Positions 8,382 through 16,041 of a DNA stretch of 64,000 nt are shown piece by piece; within the stretch, counting starts at the first letter, position 1, and each line of letters starts with the position of its first letter. Where the stretch lies: NCBI GenBank assembly GCA_017553625.1, contig JAFZKP010000017.1, forward strand, positions 62,001-126,000, given 5' to 3'. The notes beneath the pieces are model-generated. The model did no database searches. It saw only the letters and a list, made by a program, of their open reading frames with translations, and had not been told where the DNA came from. The position numbers and the translations under genes are program-made. This stretch comes from Bacteroidales bacterium. GTDB lineage: Bacteria; Bacteroidota; Bacteroidia; Bacteroidales; F082.

Positions 8382-9605
8382 TTGAATCATCTCGATATAG
8401 ATAAAATCAGGAAGCAGTTCCCGGTGCTGGATCAGCAGGTTTACGGCAAGCAGTTGGTGTATTTCGACAACGCCGCGACCACGCAGAAACCGCTTTGTGT
8501 TATTGAACGCGAGCGCGATTATTATCTGCACGAGAACTGCAACATCCACCGCGGAGTGCACTACCTCAGCCAGATGGCGACAGAGGCTTACGAAAACGCC
8601 CGCAAAACAGTGGCGCAGTTTGTAAATGCCCGTCAGCCTCAGGAGATTGTGTTCACAAGAGGTACCACCGAATCGCTGAATCTGTTGGCGACTTCGTTGG
8701 GGCAACTGCTTGTTAATGAAGGCGATAAAGTGGTTGTAAGCGCTATGGAGCATCATTCAAACATGGTACCGTGGCAGCAGATGCTGATGCGCTCAAAAGG
8801 CGAATTGCTTGTCATCCGCATGGACAAAAAAGGCGTCCTCGACCTGAATCATTACGAAGAACTGCTTAAACAGCGCCCGAAAATCGTTTCTATAGCTCAC
8901 ATTTCCAACACTTTAGGCACAGTGAATCCTATCAAGGAAATGATAGCGATGGCTCATAAATACAACATTCCTGTAGTTGTTGACGGCGCACAGTCGATGG
9001 CGCATCAAGTGATTGACGTTCAAGACCTTGACTGTGACTTTTACGTGTTTTCGGGTCATAAGATGTACGCCCCGATGGGTATCGGCGGCTTGTATGGCAA
9101 GATGGAATGGCTCGAGAAGATGCCTCCTTATCAGTTTGGCGGCGAGATGGTCGATACCGTGAGCTTCGAGAAGACAACTTTCAACAAAGTGCCGTTCAAA
9201 TTTGAAGCTGGAACACCGAATGTTGGTGCTGCTTTAGGTCTTGAGGCAGCCGTCAAGTTCATTCAAAGTTTTGAGCGCAAGGAAATTGAGGCTTATGAGG
9301 ACGAGCTTTTGGAATATGCCACCGAAGAGCTTGCAAATATCGAAGGCACGATATTTATCGGACAGGCTCCGAAGCGTAACGGATTGATTTCGTTTGTGAT
9401 GGACGGCATACACCCTTACGATTTGGGCACCATCATCGACAAAATGGGCGTTGCAGTGCGCACCGGACATCATTGCGCCGAGCCGGTGATGACGTTCTTC
9501 GGCATTCCGGGAACGGTGAGAGCCTCGTTTGCAATGTACAACACGAAAGAAGAAATTGATATTTTTGTAAAAGCTGTTGAAAGGGCAGCGAATATGTTAA
9601 GATAA
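8382..9605 (+). CDS. sufS: Cysteine desulfurase SufS
   Basis: PLP-dependent group II cysteine desulfurase that strips sulfur from cysteine and passes it to SufE. 407 aa, normal length. Visible features are FDNAATTQKP near the N-terminus and NIHRGVH. Also seen are the PLP-lysine motif FSGHKMYAPMGIG (about residue 226) and the active-site Cys loop RTGHHCAEP (about 360) on a short SufS-type loop. The start is a TTG at 8382; no in-frame ATG lies early enough to keep the conserved N-terminus. It has its own promoter and overlaps sufE by one base (TAATG). Confidence 0.96.
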   Translation: MNHLDIDKIRKQFPVLDQQVYGKQLVYFDNAATTQKPLCVIERERDYYLHENCNIHRGVHYLSQMATEAYENARKTVAQFVNARQPQEIVFTRGTTESLNLLATSLGQLLVNEGDKVVVSAMEHHSNMVPWQQMLMRSKGELLVIRMDKKGVLDLNHYEELLKQRPKIVSIAHISNTLGTVNPIKEMIAMAHKYNIPVVVDGAQSMAHQVIDVQDLDCDFYVFSGHKMYAPMGIGGLYGKMEWLEKMPPYQFGGEMVDTVSFEKTTFNKVPFKFEAGTPNVGAALGLEAAVKFIQSFERKEIEAYEDELLEYATEELANIEGTIFIGQAPKRNGLISFVMDGIHPYDLGTIIDKMGVAVRTGHHCAEPVMTFFGIPGTVRASFAMYNTKEEIDIFVKAVERAANMLR

Positions 9606-10024
9606 TGACTATCAAAGAAATACAGGATTCAATAGTCGAGGAGTTCTCGATGTTCGACGACTGGATGGACCGCTATGCGATGCTCATTGAGATGGGTAAG
9701 GAATGCCCGATCATCGACCCACAGTACAGGAACGACAATTACCTCATAAACGGCTGTCAGTCAAGAGTTTGGCTTCACGCCGAGTTGAAAGACGGCAAGA
9801 TTTATTTCACTGCCGACAGCGACGCCGTCATCACCAAAGGCATCATCAACTTATTAATCAAGGTGTTTTCGGGACAGACTCCAGCCGATATCTTGGCAGC
9901 GGATATGGGATTTTTGGATGAGATTGGCTTGAAGGAGCATCTGTCACCGACAAGATCGAATGGCTTGTTGAGCATGGTGAAACAAATGATGCTTTATGCA
10001 GAAATTATGAATAATCAGGGATAA
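9605..10024 (+). CDS. sufE: Sulfur acceptor SufE
   Basis: SufE accepts persulfide sulfur from SufS and raises its turnover before delivery to SufB. 139 aa, normal length. The catalytic Cys is in YLINGCQSRVWL (about residue 51). The following MGFLDEIGLKEHLSPTRSNGL is the typical SufE C-terminal half. The ATG overlaps the sufS stop by one base. The last Gly codon and the stop codon (GGATAA) lie inside a 22-bp perfect palindrome of an intergenic repeat family (10018-10039), so the repeat supplies this gene's end. Confidence 0.95.
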   Translation: MTIKEIQDSIVEEFSMFDDWMDRYAMLIEMGKECPIIDPQYRNDNYLINGCQSRVWLHAELKDGKIYFTADSDAVITKGIINLLIKVFSGQTPADILAADMGFLDEIGLKEHLSPTRSNGLLSMVKQMMLYAEIMNNQG

Positions 10025-10085
10025 GACATGTCTTATCCCCACAGGATGTAAAAAATAACACGTAGGAACAAGGCATGCCTTGTTC
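10018..10085. repeat. Palindrome pair, AAGGCAT family, copy 2
   Basis: Two perfect palindromes, 22 bp at 10018-10039 and 20 bp at 10066-10085, are separated by the linker ACAGGATG...ACACGTAG. They share the family's central CATG but have different stems. The first contains the sufE stop codon. The second contributes a spurious TTG ahead of sufT. Confidence 0.85.
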
Positions 10086-10094
10086 AATGATGAT

Positions 10095-10445
10095 ATGACA
10101 GAAACAGAAAAAAATGAATTAAAAGAAAGGGTGATTGCCGTTTTAAGTGGTATTTACGACCCTGAGATACCAGTTGACATCTACAAACTGGGCTTGATTT
10201 ATGAAATCAACATCGACGATGAGGGTGCGGTGAGCATTCTGATGACCGTAACGGCACCTAACTGCCCTGTCGCCGACTATCTCCCTAATTTCGTTAAGGA
10301 GAAAGTCAGCGCTATAATGGGCGTTAAGTCGTGTGATGTGGAGCTGACCTTCGAGCCGGCATGGAGTCCTGCGAGCCTCTCCGAAGAGGTGCGCGCCGAA
10401 CTCGGTCTCGACGAAGGTTTCGGCTTCAGCGATATGATGTATTAG
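10095..10445 (+). CDS. sufT: SufT-like DUF59/MIP18 protein
   Basis: 116 aa from the ATG at 10095. The upstream in-frame TTG at 10080 lies within a palindromic repeat and is rejected. It is a single DUF59 (MIP18) domain. The motif GIYDPEIPVDIYKLGLIYEI opens it, and TVTAPNCPVADYLP contains the conserved Cys loop. This family helps Fe-S cluster carriage or maturation of client proteins and is often the last gene of Bacteroidota suf clusters. It ends in a 4-nt convergent overlap with the kinase-like gene on the other strand. Confidence 0.85.
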   Translation: MTETEKNELKERVIAVLSGIYDPEIPVDIYKLGLIYEINIDDEGAVSILMTVTAPNCPVADYLPNFVKEKVSAIMGVKSCDVELTFEPAWSPASLSEEVRAELGLDEGFGFSDMMY

Positions 10446-11311
10446 TTTTTACTGCAATTTCCAATCAGATCCTTCGCCATGCCTAAGAACATGAAGGCAA
10501 CGGCGTTGAAATCCATATTCAGATCTTTGCTCAAGCCGACTTTATCTTTGAAGATGGCGACGTTGAACCACTGCAGGCACTGGAATGCGCGGTGGAAATA
10601 CAGACGGTTCAGCTCTTCCTGTGTCGGTTTGTGACCAACGTAAGCCTCCAACAACGACAAAGCCTTGTCGAAACCGGCGTTTCCGTAACATGCGATGTCG
10701 TAGAACGGGTCGTTCATTCCTGCAAATTCCCAGTCCAAAACATAGAACTTATCCTTTGCGATGACGAGGTTTGTTGGCTGATAGTCGCAGTGGCACGGCA
10801 CTTTTTTCACTTCTTTGTAAAGCTTGCGCATCTCGTCGAGGGTGTGACGAAGCTCAACATATTCCTTAGGATGCTTGAAACCGAGGTCGGTGCAGTATTT
10901 CTCGTAGGTGTCGAGACGACCGAAAGCATTGTAGTCGCTGAACTTAAGGTCGCTGTTGTGCAGTTTTTTCAAAGCCTTCACCGACATCTCGTTGTAAGAA
11001 ACCACGTCGGTTGTCGACATGATGGTACCGTCAACGTATTTTGCTAATTTCTCGCCTGAGCGGATCTCAACATAAACCGTCTCGTTATTGAGGTCGAGTT
11101 TCTCAACTTCCTTAATGTTGGCATCTTCTTCAGCGCGGTCAACGAAACGTTCGGCGAATTTACCTGGCACGCGGTATGTATATAATTCTCCTTGACACTC
11201 AACGACATAAGTGTAATTACTCATTCCGCCTTCGAGGCGTTTCACTATTTTAGCGTCGGTTGCTTGCAGCAAGGCGTTAACTCTTCTGATGATATAAAGT
11301 TCAATTTCCAT
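10442..11311 (-). CDS. Choline/ethanolamine kinase-like phosphotransferase
   Basis: 289 aa with the protein-kinase-like fold of the choline kinase/LicA/APH group. The N-terminal nucleotide lobe starts with GGMSNYTYVV. Brenner's catalytic motif is PCHCDYQPTNLVI (His-Asp-x4-Asn, about 192-204), and the metal-binding DWEFAGMNDPFYDIA follows. It likely phosphorylates choline, ethanolamine or a related alcohol for surface decoration or salvage. LicA is the nearest functional model, but no licB/C/D genes are nearby. It has its own minus-strand promoter. The 3' end overlaps sufT by 4 nt convergently. Confidence 0.8.
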   Translation of the reverse strand: MEIELYIIRRVNALLQATDAKIVKRLEGGMSNYTYVVECQGELYTYRVPGKFAERFVDRAEEDANIKEVEKLDLNNETVYVEIRSGEKLAKYVDGTIMSTTDVVSYNEMSVKALKKLHNSDLKFSDYNAFGRLDTYEKYCTDLGFKHPKEYVELRHTLDEMRKLYKEVKKVPCHCDYQPTNLVIAKDKFYVLDWEFAGMNDPFYDIACYGNAGFDKALSLLEAYVGHKPTQEELNRLYFHRAFQCLQWFNVAIFKDKVGLSKDLNMDFNAVAFMFLGMAKDLIGNCSKN

Positions 11312-11351
11312 TGCATTAAATGTTTAATTATTTCGTTTTCAAAATTGTGTG

Positions 11352-11359
11352 CAAAGATA
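11352..11359 (-). promoter_or_regulatory. -7 box of the kinase-like gene
   Basis: TATCTTTG followed by CA on the minus strand, 40 nt before the start codon. Confidence 0.6.
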
Positions 11360-11405
11360 TACATAATTTTTCAAAAAAAATGTGTTTGCAATAACAAAAT
11401 TTTTG

Positions 11406-11413
11406 TATTTTTG
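11406..11413 (+). promoter_or_regulatory. -7 box of tRNA-Ala
   Basis: TATTTTTG followed by CA, 14 nt before the mature tRNA 5' end. Confidence 0.65.
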
Positions 11414-11427
11414 CAGCCGTAAAAGTT

Positions 11428-11500
11428 GGGGGTTTAGCTCATCTGGTAGAGCGTTAGGTTCGCAATCTAAAGGTGGCCGGTTCGAGTCCGGTATCCTCCA
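11428..11500 (+). tRNA. tRNA-Ala(CGC)
   Basis: A full cloverleaf: 7-bp acceptor, D stem GCTC/GAGC, and anticodon stem TTAGG/TCTAA. Loop TTCGCAA carries anticodon CGC; the T stem is GCCGG/CCGGT with loop TTCGAGT. The acceptor has G3:U70, the classical alanine identity element, which confirms the anticodon reading. Pair 6-67 is a T-T mismatch. CCA is not encoded. Confidence 0.93.
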
Positions 11501-11505
11501 CAAGG

Positions 11506-11546
11506 AAACGACAACACATTGATAATCATAGCGTTGTCGTTTTTTA
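11506..11546 (+). terminator. Terminator after tRNA-Ala
   Basis: The stem AAACGACAAC with GTTGTCGTTT has a 17-nt loop and is followed by a run of T. Confidence 0.8.
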
Positions 11547-11580
11547 GTATTAAGATATTCTAATTTTAAATAACAAAAAC

Positions 11581-12084
11581 ATGAAAACAACATTCAAGAA
11601 AAGCTTTTTATTCATTGCATTGTTCACCGCATTCGCAATGATTATCGCAAGCTGCAGTAAAAGCAAGGACTCGGCAGCAAACTCAACACCTGAACCAACA
11701 CCGACACCAAGTACAACAACAGTGTATTACCAGGTTGGTAACACCTATGGCGATCACACCGGAAACGCATGCTTCCATTTCAACATCTCGTACACAGAGG
11801 CTGACGGCAGCACAGTAACCATTGAAGATGCCACATTGCCGTGGAACAAATCTATCACCGTCGAAGCTCCTTTCGAAGCCAAGATTGAAGGCAACATCTA
11901 TTATAACGAAGACGATATGCCTAATGAAGGTGTTTTCTGTTTCTGCAGAACCTTTGACGTTTCCAACACCATAAACCCTTATCCAAGCTGGTATCATCAG
12001 GACTTAACGAAAGACAAATATATCCAATTGTTCGCCGCTCATCCAGAGAGACTACATTTCGAAAAAACTTACAAAGTAGAATAG
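11581..12084 (+). CDS. Small predicted lipoprotein
   Basis: 167 aa. A basic N-terminus and hydrophobic core lead to a lipobox ending IIAS|C at about residue 24. A Ser/Thr/Pro-rich linker with TPEPTPTPSTTT follows, suggesting a tethered periplasmic or surface domain. The remaining 120 residues (beta-rich, three Cys in the mature part including CFCR) match no family I recognise. It stands alone between the tRNA terminator and a bidirectional terminator; no clear TAnnTTTG box is seen ahead of it. Confidence 0.65.
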   Translation: MKTTFKKSFLFIALFTAFAMIIASCSKSKDSAANSTPEPTPTPSTTTVYYQVGNTYGDHTGNACFHFNISYTEADGSTVTIEDATLPWNKSITVEAPFEAKIEGNIYYNEDDMPNEGVFCFCRTFDVSNTINPYPSWYHQDLTKDKYIQLFAAHPERLHFEKTYKVE

Positions 12085-12104
12085 CAGGACTTTATCAATA
12101 AAAA

Positions 12105-12137
12105 CGCCCGGTTTCTTATGAAATTCGGGCTTTTTTA
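12105..12137. terminator. Bidirectional terminator
   Basis: The stem GCCCG with CGGGC, plus TTTC with GAAA, is flanked by AAAA on the left and TTTTTTATT on the right. It serves the lipoprotein gene and the convergent Fic gene, whose last codons overlap it. Confidence 0.75.
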
Positions 12138-13306
12138 TTATAAAGCAAAATTCCTTTTGTCGTCAAAAGATATTTCTGGCGAGGATGATGGGGCTTGTCG
12201 GGATAAAGCATGCGAACAAAACCTTCGTTAATAGCAGGAATTAAATAAACATTTAGAAAATTATCTCGCCCCTTAAGATTCAACCCATTCATCATATCTT
12301 TAACAGATAATTGGTTTTTCCCAATTACTTTTACAAGATTTTTGACATCATAATTGTTCGTATGGAACTTGTCCTGTACTTGAGTGGGTACTTGTCCCGA
12401 GCTTGTCCCGAGCTTGTCCTGTACTTGTACGGGTACTTGTTCGCTATCAGACATCTTCCACTCCTCAGGCGGGTTAATCATCATGTAGCGGTTTTTCAAC
12501 GTATTATTCTCACCCATCAAGAGATTACGGAGGAATCGAATAAGAAAGATAGGTTCATAATTGACGCCTTTCTTCAAATTACGATAATTGGCGCGAACCA
12601 AGGCATTGCGGAAATACCACGAATGCTCGGCAAACAACTCGTTGTTAACTTCAAATCCTTGCGAACGCAAATATTTTATTGTAAAAATGGCAGTTGTTCG
12701 GGTGTTTCCCTCTCTGAAAGGATGAATCTGCCACAATCCTGCAACGAAATTCGCAAGATGCTCAACCATCTGCTCTTGATTCAATCCGGAATAATCAAAC
12801 TGACGCTCCTGTTCGAGGTCATATTTAATTGACATCTGCAAATCTTGCCAACGTCCGTAAAGCACCGAATCGCCTCGCAACACCCATTCTTTCTTAGAGA
12901 TATCATACTCGCGGAATTTGCCCGCATGCTTGAATACTCCTTCAAAAATGGCTTTATGGATAGCCGCTAAACCTCCCACGCTATAAGTAAACGCATCAGT
13001 CTGAAGCAGTTTTGAAATATTGCCAGAAACCTTGTCGGCCTCTTCTTTATCATCATCATCCTTATCGTGCGTAGTCTTTGTGATGTAATATTGCTTAACG
13101 AGTTCACGGGCCTCATCAATGCTAATCTCGCCTTCAATATTGCGGCGAGCTGTTTCCTGCAGATATTCCGAAGTCTTCAATCCGTCAACGGCCTGCAAAC
13201 CGATAGCCACACGCCAAGCATCAGCGCGCGCTCTTTGAGCAGGCTCCCCTTGACGGATATACTCGTCAAAGTTGATATACGTTTGTTTGGCATCGTGATC
13301 TGACAT
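12116..13306 (-). CDS. Fic-domain protein with C-terminal winged helix (copy 1)
   Basis: About 396 aa. Fic proteins transfer AMP or another nucleotide phosphate to target hydroxyls. The active-site motif is intact: IHPFREGNTRT (HPFxxGNxR). The N-terminal part (QAVDGL...RRNIEGEISIDEA) resembles the VbhA-like inhibitory helix seen in related Bacteroidota proteins, so the enzyme may be self-inhibited. That is inference, since the canonical S/TxxxEG spacing is not exact. A linker of QVP/QVQDK repeats encoded by 11-12-bp DNA units (12367-12441) precedes a C-terminal winged-helix domain. The ATG at 13306 is chosen because the longer ORF start at 13327 would lie inside the promoter box. A paralogue lies at 54446-55663. 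Confidence 0.88.
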   Translation of the reverse strand: MSDHDAKQTYINFDEYIRQGEPAQRARADAWRVAIGLQAVDGLKTSEYLQETARRNIEGEISIDEARELVKQYYITKTTHDKDDDDKEEADKVSGNISKLLQTDAFTYSVGGLAAIHKAIFEGVFKHAGKFREYDISKKEWVLRGDSVLYGRWQDLQMSIKYDLEQERQFDYSGLNQEQMVEHLANFVAGLWQIHPFREGNTRTTAIFTIKYLRSQGFEVNNELFAEHSWYFRNALVRANYRNLKKGVNYEPIFLIRFLRNLLMGENNTLKNRYMMINPPEEWKMSDSEQVPVQVQDKLGTSSGQVPTQVQDKFHTNNYDVKNLVKVIGKNQLSVKDMMNGLNLKGRDNFLNVYLIPAINEGFVRMLYPDKPHHPRQKYLLTTKGILLYNKKARIS

Positions 13307-13324
13307 ACAGAATAAATTAGACTG

Positions 13325-13332
13325 CAAATATA
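13325..13332 (-). promoter_or_regulatory. -7 box of Fic copy 1
   Basis: TATATTTG followed by CAG on the minus strand, 18 nt before the chosen ATG at 13306. It fixes the start codon. Confidence 0.7.
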
Positions 13333-13369
13333 GTGATTTTTGTCGATATAAGCAAAAAAATTCAATTCC

Positions 13370-14752
13370 TCAAGCCACCGAATTGTATCTAAACACCTTC
13401 CTCTGCGAAAGCAACAACACCAGCGCAAGCGCCGCACCGAAAACATCTGATACCGTGCAAGATGCGAAAACGCCTTGAAGACTATCGATTCCTAAATCTT
13501 CGAAAATTATCGGCATAATGAACATCATCGGGATTAGGAAGATGACCTGGCGCGAGAGGCTGGTGACAATGGCAATCCACGGCTTGTCGATGCTTTGGAA
13601 AAAGTTGGAGTTGACAATGGTGAAGGCGATGAGAGGTGTCATCAGGGTGATATAAGGCAACGCCATCTGCGAGATGTCAAGCAAAACCTGGTCGCTGGTG
13701 AACGCCATCGAGATGATGCGAGGCATGGTGCAACCGATGACGGCAGTGACAATGCCTAACAAAACACAAACTTTCATCGTCAAAACATAGACGCGCTTGA
13801 GTCTCTCGGGGTGACCTGCACCGTAGTTGTACCCAGCAATTGGCTGCATTCCCATGCACACTCCGAGGATTATCATTATCATGATGAGGATGTAGCTATT
13901 GGCGATGCCGTAAGCGCCCACTGCCATATCGCCGCCGTATTTTATGAGTTGTTTGTTCAGAATAGCAACCACTCCTGCAGCCGCCACGTTCATCAGGAAC
14001 GGGCTCAATCCTATCAACAGAATGTTTTTGAAGATATAGCCTTTCGGCTGGAATCCGTGACGACGGAAACGGATGAACGAGTCACGTTTCAAGAAATGCA
14101 GCATCGCAAGGAAAGAGGCGAACGCCATTGAGATGGTAGTAGCCCAAGCCGCACCTGCTATTCCCATGTGGAAGACGAAGATAAACAAGGCGTCGAGACC
14201 GATGTTGAGCACCGCACCCGACACGAGCACTATCATCGACTGGTTTGGATAACCCGACGAACGCATCAGCGAGACGAGGTTGAACGCCAAGGTGGTAAGA
14301 AACATTCCCGGAAGCACTATGACCATGTATTCGCGGGCGTAGGCAACGGTTTCGGCTGTTGCGCCAAAGGCGAACAGTATCCTATCAAGGAAGATATACG
14401 AAAACAGCATCACCAATCCGCTTAAAATGACAGTGAAAATGACGCTGTTACCGAGGATATTCTCAGCCCAGTTGATGTCTTTCTTGCCCAAAACTATCGA
14501 CATTCTCGCTCCTGCTCCCACTCCTATCAACGCTCCGAAAGCGTGGATGATGTTGATAATCGGCAAAGTGATGGCTAATCCAGCTATTGCGAGTGCGCCT
14601 ACTCCGTGTCCGATGAAGATACGGTCACAAATGTTGTAAACCGATGAGATAACCTGGCTCACCACCGACGGCAAGGCGTACATAAGTAACAGAGTACCAA
14701 TGCCTTTCGTCTCCAATTCCCTTGTTCTATCTGTCTGCATTTTGCTTTTCAA
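13370..14752 (-). CDS. MATE family multidrug/cation exporter
   Basis: 460 aa with about twelve transmembrane helices in two MatE halves. An N-terminal amphipathic stretch runs into LLMYALPSVVSQVISSVYNICDR and IFIGHGVGALAIAGLAITLP, characteristic of the family. These antiporters export drugs or metabolites using Na+ or H+ gradients; the substrate cannot be predicted. The start overlaps the end of tatC by 26 nt, so it is probably the last gene of a tatA-tatC-MATE operon. Confidence 0.9.
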   Translation of the reverse strand: MKSKMQTDRTRELETKGIGTLLLMYALPSVVSQVISSVYNICDRIFIGHGVGALAIAGLAITLPIINIIHAFGALIGVGAGARMSIVLGKKDINWAENILGNSVIFTVILSGLVMLFSYIFLDRILFAFGATAETVAYAREYMVIVLPGMFLTTLAFNLVSLMRSSGYPNQSMIVLVSGAVLNIGLDALFIFVFHMGIAGAAWATTISMAFASFLAMLHFLKRDSFIRFRRHGFQPKGYIFKNILLIGLSPFLMNVAAAGVVAILNKQLIKYGGDMAVGAYGIANSYILIMIMIILGVCMGMQPIAGYNYGAGHPERLKRVYVLTMKVCVLLGIVTAVIGCTMPRIISMAFTSDQVLLDISQMALPYITLMTPLIAFTIVNSNFFQSIDKPWIAIVTSLSRQVIFLIPMMFIMPIIFEDLGIDSLQGVFASCTVSDVFGAALALVLLLSQRKVFRYNSVA

Positions 14753-15551
14753 TATTTTTAGCTATGCTAATCCCATATTCGTATAAAATGTAAAACGGCA
14801 CAAAAATAAGCAGCTGACTGATGATGTCGGGCGGCGTGATGAGTGCCGAAAGCGCCAAGATGACAACGATGGCGATTTTGCGGTTTTTCCTTAGCCAGCC
14901 CGATGTAACGATGCCGATTGACGCCAACAGTCTTATCAGTAGCGGCAGCTGAAACACCAGTCCAGCGGCGAGACAAACACCTAAAACAGTGCTCACATAC
15001 GAGCTCACATCGATGATGTTTTGTATGCTACCGTTAGCCTCGTAATTTGCAAGGAAGTTGATTCCAAGAGGCGCGATGATGAAGTAGCTGAACGCCACTC
15101 CGAGGAAGAACCAAAACACTATCTTCCAGACTATCAAGCGAGTACGGCGTTTCATCGTTGTCGAAAGAGCCGGCTTCACGAAGCCCCACAGCTGCCCGAT
15201 GATGTAAGGAAATGCAATGACTAATGCGCCTACTGCCGATGCTTTGATATGAAGCATAAACTGTCCCGCAATCTTGGTGTTATAAATCTGCAGCGGATTT
15301 GCGTTGATTCTCAGCGCTTCAGTGCCGGTCAAATCGGCCAGTTTCGCAAAAAGTCGGTTAGTAATGAAATCGCTTTCGGAAGGAAAGAATACAATATTGA
15401 TTATATCGCCTTTGAAAAAAGTGAAGAGCACGATGAAGAGTAAAACAAAAGCAATCCCGATGTGCATCAACACTTTACGAAGCTCATCGAGATGCGCGCC
15501 GAAGGTCATCTGGATGTCTTCGGATTCATCTTCACTCCTTCGGAATGCCAT
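14727..15551 (-). CDS. tatC: Twin-arginine translocase subunit TatC
   Basis: Core receptor of the Tat pathway, which exports folded proteins. 274 aa with six predicted transmembrane helices. The N-terminal HLDELRKVL (about 19-27) is the conserved TatC cytoplasmic signature that binds the twin-arginine signal. The family pattern FGFVKPAL-like (LWGFVKPAL) and FLGVAFSYFIIAPL follow. It lies 6 nt after tatA. Confidence 0.95.
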   Translation of the reverse strand: MAFRRSEDESEDIQMTFGAHLDELRKVLMHIGIAFVLLFIVLFTFFKGDIINIVFFPSESDFITNRLFAKLADLTGTEALRINANPLQIYNTKIAGQFMLHIKASAVGALVIAFPYIIGQLWGFVKPALSTTMKRRTRLIVWKIVFWFFLGVAFSYFIIAPLGINFLANYEANGSIQNIIDVSSYVSTVLGVCLAAGLVFQLPLLIRLLASIGIVTSGWLRKNRKIAIVVILALSALITPPDIISQLLIFVPFYILYEYGISIAKNIEKQNADR

Positions 15552-15557
15552 TTTCGG

Positions 15558-15758
15558 CTATTTCTCCTCTGGTTTTTCTTCTTTTTTCTCGCCTTTATCG
15601 CCACTCGGCTCGTTCATGGCATCTTTGAATTCCTTGACGCCCTTGCCCATTCCGCGCATCAGTTCAGGGAGTTTCTTGCCGCCGAAAAGCAGCAAAATCG
15701 CCAGCACGATAAGAATTATTTCACCAGTTCCGATACCGCCTAAAAATAATGTTGTCAT
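15558..15758 (-). CDS. tatA: Twin-arginine translocase subunit TatA/E
   Basis: 66 aa. A single N-terminal transmembrane helix (GEIILIVLAILLLFGGKKLPEL) is followed by the Phe-Gly hinge and an amphipathic helix (RGMGKGVKEFKDAMNE). The tail is Lys/Glu-rich. It forms the protein-conducting oligomer with TatC. It is first in the operon, with a -7 box 24 nt upstream. Confidence 0.95.
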   Translation of the reverse strand: MTTLFLGGIGTGEIILIVLAILLLFGGKKLPELMRGMGKGVKEFKDAMNEPSGDKGEKKEEKPEEK

Positions 15759-15781
15759 AACTTTTTCGCTTTATCAAGATG

Positions 15782-15789
15782 CAAAAATA
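15782..15789 (-). promoter_or_regulatory. -7 box of tatAC
   Basis: TATTTTTG followed by CA on the minus strand, 24 nt before tatA. Confidence 0.6.
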
Positions 15790-15803
15790 CAAAATTTAAC
15801 GAT

Positions 15804-16041
15804 GTAGCGTGCCTCCGGCACGCATTTTTTTTGCTCTGCGAGGCCCCCACACGGCGCTACGCTTGTGCGGGGCTAATAGAATAGTGTGCCTTCAGCACAC
15901 GCTGGACTTCCACAAGGACATCCGACGCGTATCGAAGATACGCTATCCTAATATCCCCTGACAGCTCTGCTGTCTGGGGCATCGAGTGTAAGGCAACGTA
16001 GTACAGCCAAGGTAGTCCAAGGCGTGCCGGAGGCACGCTAC
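15804..16041. repeat. Hairpin array bounded by 20-bp inverted repeats
   Basis: The element starts with a 20-bp sequence at 15804-15823 whose exact reverse complement is at 16022-16041; each end is itself a hairpin (GCGTGCC..GGCACGC). Between them lie further hairpins: GCCCC..GGGGC (about 15841-15871), GTGTGC/GCACAC (about 15883-15899), GCGTATC/GATACGC with loop GAA (about 15924-15940) and GACAGC/GCTGTC within CCCC..GGGG (about 15955-15979). The right end touches the mfd stop codon. A 76-codon open frame through it is not a gene. Confidence 0.8.

Noticed and set aside
11339..11593. 84-codon minus-strand open frame
   Set aside because: It is the antisense of tRNA-Ala and its terminator.
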